A program made the position numbers and the translations under genes. A stretch of 64,000 bases of DNA from Cervus elaphus (Eukaryota; Chordata; Mammalia; Artiodactyla; Cervidae). The notes under the pieces were generated by a model. The model worked only from the letters and a program-made list of their open reading frames with translations. It had not been told where the DNA came from and ran no database searches. The DNA lies in the NCBI RefSeq assembly GCF_910594005.1, contig NC_057834.1, positions 106,543,650 through 106,607,649 of the forward strand, in the 5' to 3' direction. This document shows, piece by piece, positions 56,901 through 64,000 of the stretch; position 1 is the stretch's first letter, and every line of letters starts with the position of its first letter.

Positions 56901-59372
56901 ATCTTCCCACGTCTCCTGCATCTCAGGAGTAGCCCATTTGGCTTGAAATCTTTGGAAAGGCCAAATACTCCCTTTAAATCTATTCTATCCTCTACCCATA
57001 CGTGAAAGATCTGTACACAAAGGAAAAAGAGGCATTGTTTTATTGTTACTTGTCAATACCTAGTCTCCTACACTTTTCTCAAGCTTCCCAGTACAGAATA
57101 CAAAAGTGAAACTGAGTCTGATGTCCAGAGTTTAGCCTCAAGTGGGAGGGACTTTTGTCTTCCTCCCTCATCCCCATGTCATCCACTTTTCAGTATTATT
57201 TGCAAAAAGCAGGAAAAAGGCTAAATTGGATGTATATCCTTTAACACAGTGAACCCCCTGGTTACTGTTCATCATTGCGTCAGTGTCATCATTTTGGTCT
57301 CATTAGATTGTTTGTTCCTTCCCTGGAGTTGAAAGAACGATGCATTTTTTCTGTCTCCTCTATTTCACCTAATTGTTATAGCATTCATAGAAGCGTTGAT
57401 TCCTCCTGAAAGGAGACTGCACTTGCTATGAGGTGTGCAGTTGTGGACAGCACACAGGGCATCACTGACACATTGAAGCTCCCGGAGGAAGGTGGTAAAG
57501 ATGCTGGAGTGCCTTTCAGAATGGCCATTGGAATCAGAGATGCTTAACTGGGGAGACCTGAGAATTGTACTTTAGTAAAATACATTTTATTAGTTCTGGT
57601 GTCAGTAAAAGCATTTGTTGAGGATTTGTTATATTCCATTTCCTACTCACATAATCCATAATGCCACTTGATGGGTGAATATTGTTATTTCCATTTATGG
57701 GAAAAGCAATTGAAATAGAAACAGGGTTGTGTGTGTGTTAGTCACTCACTTGTGTCCGACTCCGCAATCCCCTGGACTGTAGCCTGCCAGGCTCTGCTGT
57801 CCATGAAATTCTCCAGGCAAGAATACTGGAGTGGGTTGCCGTTTCCTTCTCCAGGGGATCTTCCTGACCCAGGGGTCAAACCCCAGGCTCCTGCATTTCA
57901 GTCAGATTCTTTACTATCTGAGCCACCAGGGAAGCCCAGATAAGTTGTGGGCCTTAGTTCAGGGCTGAAATTAAAGCCCTGGAGGTGTGGGAGTTGAACC
58001 CAGGGCCTCATGCATGCTAAGCACAAGCTCTACCACTGAGCTACACCCCAGTTATAGACACAATTAGTGGTTTAGGAATTGATCTAGTTGTACACATAGT
58101 GAATGCTGTGGCTAACGTTGGAACTGAAGGCTGTTTTTCCAGTGTAATAACACGTGTGTGTATGCAGTCTCTTAGTTCTGTCCAACTCTTGTGGTCCCAT
58201 GGATATAGCCCACCAGGCTACAATGGACAGAGGACTCTGGCAGGCTACAGTCTAAGTAATTTTCCAGAGTATGATGGGCTACAGTCCACGGTATTTTGCA
58301 GACAAGAATACTGGAGCAGGTTGCCGTGTCCTACTCCAGGGGATCTTCCCAACCTAGGGATCAAACCGGTGTCTCTGGTGTCTCCTGCATTGGCAGGCAG
58401 ATTTTTTACCACAAGACCCAGGATAATAATAGATTCTCCCAAATTATGGTAGTAAAATAAATTAACTGACCCATTTTCATCCATCAAAAGTAACAAAAGC
58501 TTCCAGCACTTGAGCAGGAGGATGATAATGATACTGCAGTAATAAGTTTCTGCATCCTGGGATGGCTAAAGGGAAAGTCATTTCTCCTAGAGGGAGGAGG
58601 TGTCTTCTTCCATATTCTCTCTTGAGTGAAGCTCCCTGTGCTGTGGCAACTTAGAATCATCTGAAAAGTCAATAATCACTATGCTTTCTAGCATAAAGGC
58701 AATGCTACTTCAAGTTTCCATGACGAAAACCTCATCTACAGCACCCTGGACCTCTTCCTTGCTGGAACAGAGACAACTTCAACCACCCTGCGCTGGGGGC
58801 TGCTCTACATGGCCCTGAACCCTGAAATCCAAGGTGAGCACATCCATGCATGTGCCTGGATCAGGTCAGAGTGCTTCCATACATCAGTTCTTATAAATCT
58901 TAATGTTCCTAAAAGGAAAGTTGATTTATCCTCACTAATAAGATGAAATTAAGGCTCAACAAGTTTCAGGAACTCGCAGCAGGAATGTTGTTGAGCAAGA
59001 GTTCGGTGCCAGATTTGTCTCACACCAGGGCCCACTTCCCACTCACATACCTCCCTGAGGAGCAGTCTGGAGAGCTCACTATAGCGTTAGCCATTTTGAT
59101 CCTGGTTATTCCATTCCTTAGCTTAACCAGGCTTAAGGAAAATTATGGAATATTAGAATGATACAGCCTCCTCTTATCTCCCAGAAAAAGTCCAAGCTGA
59201 GATCGACAGGGTGCTCGGCCAATCACAGAAGGTGAGCATAGCAGCTCGAGAGTCCATGCCCTACACCAACGCTGTCATCCACGAGGTGCAGAGAATGGGG
59301 AACATCGTCCCCATGAACGTGCCCCGGGAGGTGACAGTGGACACCACCCTGAATGGATACCACCTGGTCAAG
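44713..59372 (+). CDS. CYP2J2-like: CYP2J2-like cytochrome P450, copy C, exons 1-7 (3' part outside window)
   Basis: Joined exons 44713-44922, 48553-48715, 51455-51604, 51831-51991, 56130-56306, 58692-58833 and 59185-59372 encode 397 residues in one frame. Seen: N-terminal membrane anchor (about 15-35), proline hinge PPGP (44-47), C-helix WKEQR (134-138), I-helix AGTETT (311-316) and K-helix ExxR (368-371). Exons 8-9 with the heme Cys are not in the window; intron 7 runs off the right edge. Splice sites are AG/GT throughout. The start is chosen at 44713 (GCAGCC context), since it gives the standard 70-codon exon 1; an upstream in-frame ATG at 44659 would add 18 residues before the anchor and is unlikely. 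Predicted role: ER monooxygenase of the CYP2J fatty-acid epoxygenase type, inferred. Leu at 310 and Val/Met at 376/378 differ from copy A. Confidence 0.93.
44923..45287 (+). other. Copy C intron 1, 5' part
   Basis: Intron sequence without recognised repeats or exons. Confidence 0.5.
45288..45395 (-). mobile_element. BovB fragment
   Basis: Antisense scrap with TCTTCTCCAGTACCACAG and GTACGTGACTACTGG, matching the BovB region upstream of the tail. Confidence 0.7.
45396..46563 (+). other. Copy C intron 1, middle
   Basis: Contains a T tract near 45507-45527. No exon or well-defined repeat recognised. Confidence 0.45.
46576..47025 (+). mobile_element. BovB LINE, short 3' end
   Basis: Sense element with tail GACTGAACTGAA. 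A perfect 12-bp duplication CTGTACCCTTGT lies at 46564-46575 and 47026-47037. The frame 46558-46893 encodes the typical C-terminal [14 protein letters not shown] stretch, which is truncated. Confidence 0.95.
47163..47315 (+). mobile_element. Mosaic of Bov-A and BovB pieces
   Basis: An antisense Bov-A start (CACTCAGTCCTGTCCAACTC, to about 47205) is followed by sense BovB (TAGAGCCAGACATCCTGGAG to GATGGAATTC). It ends with an antisense tRNA-head end (TTTACCATCTAAGCCACCA). Confidence 0.75.
47316..47870 (-). mobile_element. Old L1 fragment in intron 1
   Basis: T-rich antisense L1 sequence of the ORF1/ORF2 junction type (CTGAACTTTATCTGATATAA), without frame. Confidence 0.6.
47875..48005 (+). repeat. 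MIR-like remnant
   Basis: Typical CATTTTAAGGCTGAGGAAAC core followed by GATTTGCCTAAGTTATTCA. Confidence 0.6.
48041..48480 (-). mobile_element. BovB LINE 3' end near exon 2
   Basis: Antisense tail CAGTTCAGTTCAG to CACATGACTACTGG. Its right edge lies about 70 bp before the exon 2 acceptor. Confidence 0.92.
48553..48715 (+). CDS. CYP2J2-like: Copy C exon 2
   Basis: 163 bp after TTTTTTTCAG, before GTAAGT. Encodes [14 protein letters not shown] to [15 protein letters not shown]; Arg111 of the B-C region is kept. A BovB ends only about 70 bp upstream of this exon. Confidence 0.93.
48716..51454 (+). other. Copy C intron 2
   Basis: Mostly without young repeats. It has a short C tract at 49303-49312, a 16-bp direct repeat AAGAAGCAATCCAGAA (49601 and 49625), an AT-rich palindromic block at 50812-50980 and a MIR-like stretch near 51060-51310. 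No exon is seen. Confidence 0.55.
50812..50980. repeat. AT-rich low-complexity palindromic block
   Basis: Almost pure A/T built from ATTTATAA-type units. TTTATAAGATCTTTT appears near both ends, and the centre is self-complementary (TATAAATTTATA-like). Confidence 0.85.
51455..51604 (+). CDS. CYP2J2-like: Copy C exon 3
   Basis: 150 bp after TTTCCCCAG, before GTCAGT. Encodes [17 protein letters not shown] (C helix, heme propionate-binding Trp/Arg) to EAIGEEN-like AIGEEN. Both ends are phase 1. Confidence 0.92.
51831..51991 (+). CDS. CYP2J2-like: Copy C exon 4
   Basis: 161 bp after CTGTCTCCAG, before GTAAAA. Encodes [19 protein letters not shown] to LQTSVWCQ. It is separated from exon 3 by an intron of only 226 bp. 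Confidence 0.93.
51992..52943 (+). other. Copy C intron 4, 5' part
   Basis: About 52210-52680 resembles antisense L1 3' end (GCCATGAGCATTCTTGTTCA). The rest is unrecognised. Confidence 0.5.
52972..53157 (+). mobile_element. Bov-tA SINE with an unusually long flanking duplication
   Basis: SINE lacking its first bases, starting GAATCTGCCTGCAATGCA. The flanks 52944-52971 and 53158-53185 are near-identical over about 28 bp with three differences. Confidence 0.9.
53409..54616 (+). mobile_element. BovB LINE, 5'-truncated, in intron 4 of copy C
   Basis: Sense element from ATGTTCAAGCTGGTTTTAG to the GAACTGAACTGACTGA tail. Frame 53549-54010 keeps [20 protein letters not shown]; frameshifts follow. 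Same strand as the gene. Confidence 0.94.
54617..55171 (+). other. Copy C intron 4, unassigned with MIR-like part
   Basis: A MIR-like stretch near 54820-54960 (antisense-type ATCATCATTATTATTG run, then GCAGAGCTAATAGTCAAAC). Otherwise nothing recognised. Confidence 0.45.
55185..55393 (+). mobile_element. Bov-tA SINE
   Basis: Complete SINE with a perfect 13-bp duplication TATGCTAGAGACA (55172-55184 and 55394-55406). Confidence 0.95.
56130..56306 (+). CDS. CYP2J2-like: Copy C exon 5
   Basis: 177 bp after CTCCATCAG, before GTGAGG. Encodes [17 protein letters not shown] to [11 protein letters not shown]. Same size and phase as exon 5 of A and relic B. Confidence 0.94.
56770..56934 (-). mobile_element. 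Bov-tA SINE, shortened
   Basis: Antisense SINE from GCATGCTTAGTCACTAAG to CTCCTGCATCTCAGGAG. The flanking TATTTGGCTTG and CATTTGGCTTG repeats mark the target site. Confidence 0.88.
57728..57938 (-). mobile_element. Bov-tA SINE
   Basis: Antisense SINE from GTTAGTCACTCACTTGTG to GAGCCACCAGGGAAGCCC. Lies in intron 5 of copy C, 40 bp from the tRNA-like sequence. Confidence 0.92.
57980..58050 (-). pseudogene. tRNA-Ala (anticodon AGC) pseudogene
   Basis: The minus strand reads GGGGTGTAGCTCAGTGG (A box) and GGTTCAACTCC (B box-like), with the anticodon loop TTAGCAT. The anticodon stem keeps pairing through G-T wobbles. One base is missing between the T stem and the acceptor, and the first acceptor pair is disrupted, so a functional tRNA is unlikely. 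Absent from intron 5 of copy A. No CCA or A tail is visible. Confidence 0.8.
58148..58425 (-). mobile_element. Bov-tA SINE with internal inverted segment
   Basis: Antisense SINE whose centre (about 58215-58290) contains sense-orientation body pieces (CTGGCAGGCTACAGTC and ATGGGCTACAGTCCACGG). Copy A has the empty site near 2440 (GTGTAATAATAGATTC). Confidence 0.8.
58692..58833 (+). CDS. CYP2J2-like: Copy C exon 6
   Basis: 142 bp after TTTCTAG, before GTGAGC. Encodes [17 protein letters not shown], then [12 protein letters not shown]. Residue 310 is Leu where copy A and human CYP2J2 have Phe. Confidence 0.94.
59185..59372 (+). CDS. CYP2J2-like: Copy C exon 7
   Basis: 188 bp after TCTCCCAG, before GTAATT. 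Encodes [18 protein letters not shown] through [18 protein letters not shown] to GYHLVK. The last exon of copy C inside the window. Confidence 0.94.
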
Positions 59373-60767
59373 GTAATTAGAGGCTCACTCACAGCCTCAG
59401 ATCTCCAAGCTTCTATTTTAAATGGTGTGAATCTCAACTGGAAAAGTGACATGTTTTCTTCTCTTAGGGAAACACTTATGGGGAGAGGTATTTTTGCTGG
59501 TGGAATACTAGATTTTTTTCTTTCATTTGGGATCTTTAGAAGATTAATTCAAATATAAGTTAATAGGTGTTTTGGAGGAGAAGGGGGATTCCTAGGTAAA
59601 TATGTTTATTCAAAGACTGGCTTTTCTTTGCTACGAGATTGCTCAGTGTTCTTACTCCGTGATGTGCCTTGTGAATATTTCTGGGGATACAGCTGCAGCA
59701 ATTCTCAGACAGACTTTGCTAGAAGGTCCTTTCGTTTGCCTTGGGAGAGCTTCTCACAGGATAGGGACCTGCCAGACTTATGTTGAAAAATTCTGCTTCT
59801 TAATCCTGGGGGCAGAAAATGTTGAATTATGAGGGACATGTGGGACCACTTGAACCAAAATCACATCAGTACTGGTGTTTCTAACATAATATCCCCACAG
59901 GTATTGTTTCCAGCGTTAACTCACAGTCCCTTGATGGGACTACCTCAAAAGGGAAAAGAATCCAAGCCTGTGCCATATTAAAATAACACAAAAGAGGAGA
60001 AGGAAACCAATACTTCCTTGGTTCCTAAAGCAGTCAGGACTATATATATTCTTTCAAAACGTCTGATTCAGTTCTCAGAATAATTCTGCTATCCTCATTT
60101 TACAAATTTTATATCCAGGCTCAGAGAGTGATTAATCTTGTTTAAGAATTCTCAGTTACAAAGTGACAAGAGTTGGGTTCCAGAAACAGACTTGTTCTGA
60201 GGCCCAGGCTCATCCTTGTCTACACCACGTTCTCTCTATAGGACTTTGACTTTAGAAGAGTCTCCCTGCAATTGTTCTCAGTGGTTCTCTGTTAAATTCC
60301 GTGTTCACAGAGGAAATTCTGCTCGCCCTCTGCCCTGCTCTCTCAGGGTCTCAGCAGACAGCTCTGCTGTGCCCCAGTGTCCTCTCTGCACACCGCACAT
60401 TCACAGTCTGCTTTCTCACCGCCCTGGTCCATCTCTGGGGATGCATGCAGTTGGTCTGAGTCCCTGTGTGTGTGGGACCTGGGGTTGACCTCAAGGAAAA
60501 AACACAGGAGCTTCTCCCGTGGGCTCCCCTTGGGCTCTGTCCCTACAGAGCCAGTAAATGCAGCTATTCCTGCAGCAACTGCATTTCCGATTTTCTTGCT
60601 GATTGACTATCTTGTGTGTGAAATATGAGGTCTAAAGGTTTTCACAGGTGATCTTTGCATATTCACAGCAATATATTTAACTGCAGAGAACTATCCTAGT
60701 TCAAAAGATTCATTCCAACAGATTTTTTCTGATGTAATGTTCTGTGAGACCCAGGGAACCAACTAAA
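59373..60767 (+). other. Copy C intron 7, 5' part
   Basis: Similar by eye to intron 7 of copy A (7502-8443 and 8714-9000), including the MIR-like part at 60055-60195, but without the Bov-A2 SINE. No exon is seen. Confidence 0.65.
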
Positions 60768-60778
60768 ACTGGTTTTTA

Positions 60779-62326
60779 TTTTATTTATTTATTTAATTTA
60801 TTTTAATTTGAAGATAGTTGCTTTACAATATTTTGGTGGTTTTTGCCATACATCAACATGAATCAGCCACAGGTGCACATGTGTCACCCTATCTTGAACC
60901 CCCCTCCCACCTCCCTCCCTACCCCACATCTCAGGGCACCTGCTTTCTGTGTCCTGCTTCATGCATCGAACTTGCACTGGGCATCTATTTTATATATGGT
61001 AATGTACACGTTTCAATGCTATTCTCTCAAATCATCCCACCTTTGCCTTTTCCCACTGAGTCCAAAAATCTGTTCTTTACATCTGTGTCTCTTTTGCTGC
61101 CTTGCATATAGGATCGTCATTACCATCTTTCTAAATTCCATATATATGCATTAATATACTGTATTGGTGTTTCTCTTTCTGACTTACTTCACTTTGTATG
61201 ATAGGTTCCAGTTCCATCCACCTCATTAGAACTGACTCAAATGTGTTCTTCTTTATAGCTGAGTAATAGTCCATTGTGTATAGTACTACAACTTCCTTAT
61301 CCATTCGTCTGCCAACGGACATCTAGGTTGCTTCCATGTTCTAGCTATTGTAAACAGTGCTGCAGTGAACACTGGAGTAAACATGTGTCTTTCAATTCTG
61401 ATTTCCTCTGTGTGTATACTCAGCAGTGGGATTGCTGGGTCATATGGCAGAATGGAACTGGAGGAGTCAACTTTCCTGACTTCGGCCTATACTACAAAGC
61501 TAGTCATCTGGACAGTATGGTACTGGCACAAAGACAGAAGTATAGATCAATGGAACGAAATAAAGAGCCCAGAGATAAGTCCATGGATACCTTATTTTTG
61601 ACAAAGGAGGCAAAAATATACAATGGAGAAAAGACAATCTCTTTAACAGGTGGTGCTGGAAAAACTGGTCAACCACCTGTAAACAAATGAAACTAGAACA
61701 CTTTCTAACACCATACAGAAAAATAAGCTCAAAATGAATTAAAGATCTAAATGTAAGACCAGAAACTATAAAACTCTTAGAGGAAAACATAAGCAGAACA
61801 CTCTCTGACATAAATCACAGCAAGATCCTCTAGGACCCACCTCCCAGAGTAATGGAAATAAAAACAAAAATAAACAAATGGGACCTAAGTAAACTTAAAA
61901 GCTTTTGCACAATGAAGGAAACTATAAGCAAGGTTAATAAAGCAGCCTTCAGAATGGGGGGAAATAATAGCAAATGAAACAACTGACAAAGAATTAATCT
62001 CCAAAATATACAAGCAGCTCATGTAGCTCAATACCAGAGAAACAAACAACTCAATCAAAAAGTAGGCCATAGAACTAAACGGACATTTCTCCAAAAAAGA
62101 CATGCAGATGGCTAATAAACACATGAAAAGATGCTCAACATTACTCATTAGAGAGATGCAAATCAAAACCACAGTGAGATATCATCTCACACCAGTCAGA
62201 ATGGCTGCCATTAAAAAGTCTATAAACAATAAATGCTGGAGAGAGTGTGGAGAAAAGGGAACCCTCTTACACTGTTGGTGGGAATGCAAACTGCTACAGC
62301 CACTATGGAGAAGTGTGGAGATTCCA
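60779..62326 (-). mobile_element. L1 LINE with 5' inversion (twin priming)
   Basis: 60779-61450 is antisense L1 3' end with its tail at the left. 61451-62326 is sense L1 holding the immediately upstream part of ORF2 (AACTGGAGGAGTCAACTTTC to TGTGGAGATTCC). Together they form one L1 missing about 20 bp at the junction. Flanking ACTGRTTTTTA occurs at 60768-60778 and 62330-62340. Confidence 0.88.
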
Positions 62327-62340
62327 TAGACTGATTTTTA

Positions 62341-62659
62341 ATAGCAACTAAAAAGTCACCCTGGAGGATGTCATGTACGGTGCTTCTCCACAAAGCCCTG
62401 ATACGGAAGCTCTGAAGCACTGGTTGCCAGGCTTCAGGAAGCACCCCTCTATTAGCAAGTGAAACTGACTAAAAACAAGAGAAAAGAAGATGAGGTAATG
62501 GATGCTGAGGAAAACCAGGTGCATGACCAAGGATACACAATGAAAGTGATCCTCAAGTTGTGTAAGATTTAGGTCCCACAAAGCTGGCCTGGTTGATTAG
62601 CTCACGATGATGAAATAGCAGGACGTCAATTTAACTCTTCTTATGTAAACACAAAAATC
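62341..62659 (+). other. Copy C intron 7, unassigned
   Basis: No exon or repeat recognised. Confidence 0.4.
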
Positions 62660-62812
62660 ACAATTATCTACTGGGTACTCAGTTGCTCAGTCATGTCAGA
62701 CTCCTTAAGACCCCAGGGACTGTTCCCCACTAGGCTTTTCTGTCTATGAGATTTTCTAGGCAAGATTACTGGAGTGGGTAGCCATTTCCTTCTCCAGGGA
62801 TCTGCTGAATAA
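62660..62812 (-). mobile_element. Bov-A SINE
   Basis: Antisense monomer GTACTCAGTTGCTCAGTCAT to GCCATTTCCTTCTCCAGG. Confidence 0.88.
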
Positions 62813-62848
62813 CCATTAACAAGACTGCTGAAACGTACCAAAAAAGAC

Positions 62849-63050
62849 ACCAGTGGGAATTTGCCGTATGACTCAGGGAGCTCAAACTGGCGCTCTGTAA
62901 CAACACAGAGAGGAAGGATGGGGTGGGAGGGAGGGTCAGGAGGGCAGGGACACGTGGATACCTATAGCTGATACATGATGTATGGCAGACACCCAACACA
63001 GTATTGTAAAGCGACTATCCTTAAATTAAAAATAAATAAATTTTTAAAAG
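62849..63050 (+). mobile_element. L1 3' UTR fragment
   Basis: Same L1 tail type as 4108-4300: TCAAACTGGCGCTCTGTAAC to ATCCTTAAATTAAAAATAAA. Confidence 0.8.
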
Positions 63051-63690
63051 GATACCCTTCTGAAAGAGACACGTGCACCCCAACGTTCATTGCAGCACTG
63101 TTTGTAATAGCCAGGACATGGAAGCAACCTAGATGCCCTTCAGCAGACAAATGGATAAGGAAGCTGTGGTACATATACACCATGGAATATTACTCAGCCG
63201 TTAAAAAGAATTCATTTGAATCAGTTCTAATGAGATGGATGAAACTGGAGCCCATTATACAGAGTGAAGTAAGCCAGAAAGATAAAGACCAATACAGTAT
63301 ACTATTGCATATATATGGAATTTAGAAAGATGGTAATGATAACCCTATATGCAGAACAGCAAAAGAGACACAGATGTACAGAACAGACTTTTGGACTCTG
63401 TCGGAGAAGGCGAGGGTGGGATGTTTCAAGAGAACAGCATGTATATTATCTATGGTGAAACAGATCACCAGCTCAGGTTGGGTGCATGAGACAAGTGCTC
63501 GGGCCTGGTGCACTGGGAAGACCTAGAGGGATCGGGTAGAGAGGGAGGTGGGAGGGGGGATCGGGATGGGGAATACGTGTAAATCCATGGCTGATTCATG
63601 TCAATGTGTGACAAAAACCACTACAATATTGTAAAGTAATTAGCCTCCAACTAATAAAAATAAATGAAAAAGAAAAAAAAAAGGATACCC
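63051..63690 (+). mobile_element. Second L1 3' end
   Basis: Sense L1 end (AGACACGTGCACCCCAACG, GAGTGAAGTAAGCCAGAAAG) with a terminal A-rich tail at about 63655-63683. It directly follows the tail of the preceding L1 piece. Confidence 0.85.
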
Positions 63691-63776
63691 TAAATCCAAA
63701 GACAAGAGGAAGCCACAACAAGATATCAGGAGGGGTGGAACTGCAACAAAATCAACTGCCATACCCACCAGGTGCT

Positions 63777-63979
63777 GTGCTCAGTCACTCAGTCACGTCC
63801 TTTCTGTGAGCCCATGGACTGTAGCCCGCCAGGCTCCTCTGTCCATGGGGATTCTCCAGGCAAGAATACTGGAGTGGGTTGCCATGCCTGCCTCCAGGGG
63901 ATCTTTCCAATCCAAGGACCAAACACAGGTCTCCCACACTGCAGGCAGATTCTTTACAGTCTGAGCCACCAGGGAAGCC
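63777..63979 (-). mobile_element. Bov-tA SINE
   Basis: Antisense SINE from GTGCTCAGTCACTCAGTC to GAGCCACCAGGGAAGCC. The ACCCACCAGGT and ATCCGCCAGGT flanks are a probable target duplication. Confidence 0.9.
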
Positions 63980-64000
63980 TATCCGCCAGGTGGGCAACCT

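Larger units (their letters stand above)
55440..57560 (+). repeat. Duplicated block around exon 5 of copy C
   Basis: Matches by eye 1-2165 in copy A and 32638-34385 in relic B, exons and introns alike, apart from private SINEs. This is the 5' part of the duplication unit. Confidence 0.75.

Overview
The window is ordinary eukaryotic nuclear DNA from a ruminant, almost certainly a bovid such as cattle, sheep or goat. It is packed with BovB (RTE-type) LINEs and with Bov-tA/Bov-A2 SINEs that share their 3' sequence with BovB. A CHR-type SINE, several L1 3' ends and one mariner DNA transposon are also present. Such a load of BovB and Bov-tA is diagnostic of ruminants. There are no bacterial operons, CRISPR arrays or intact long ORFs outside transposons. 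Most short ORFs are parts of repeats.

The genes belong to a tandem array of cytochrome P450 family 2 subfamily J (CYP2J2-like) genes, all on the + strand. Copy A (positions 1-19168) enters the window inside intron 4 and carries intact exons 5-9, including the heme-binding cysteine and the stop codon. Copy B (32638-37822) is a wreck: one exon 5 with a broken splice donor, followed directly by sequence matching the 3' flank of copy A. Exons 6-8 and exon 9 were lost in two separate deletions. Copy C (44713-59372) starts with a recognisable promoter and exon 1 and has intact exons 1-7. Its exons 8-9 would lie beyond the right edge. Exon sizes (210, 163, 150, 161, 177, 142, 188, 139 and 179 coding bases) and intron phases fit a 502-residue CYP2J protein.

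Layout: 1-19168 copy A, with introns swollen by an L1, a mariner carrying a nested BovB, and SINEs. 19169-21413 is the 3' flank of A. 21414-32637 is intergenic repeat, with an old antisense L1 interrupted by SINEs, two BovBs and a younger L1. 32638-37822 is relic B. 37823-44460 is old L1 pieces, SINEs and nested BovB. 44461-64000 is copy C, whose intron 4 holds a BovB and whose intron 7 holds a 5'-inverted L1 and further L1 3' ends.

If expressed, copies A and C would encode ER-membrane monooxygenases that use NADPH-cytochrome P450 reductase. The human relative epoxidises arachidonic acid. The two copies differ at predicted substrate-contact positions (residues 310, 376 and 378), which suggests divergence after duplication. 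I found no novel molecular system. The interesting content is how the paralogs were built and broken, together with datable nested transposon insertions. All comparisons were made by eye, without alignment software.
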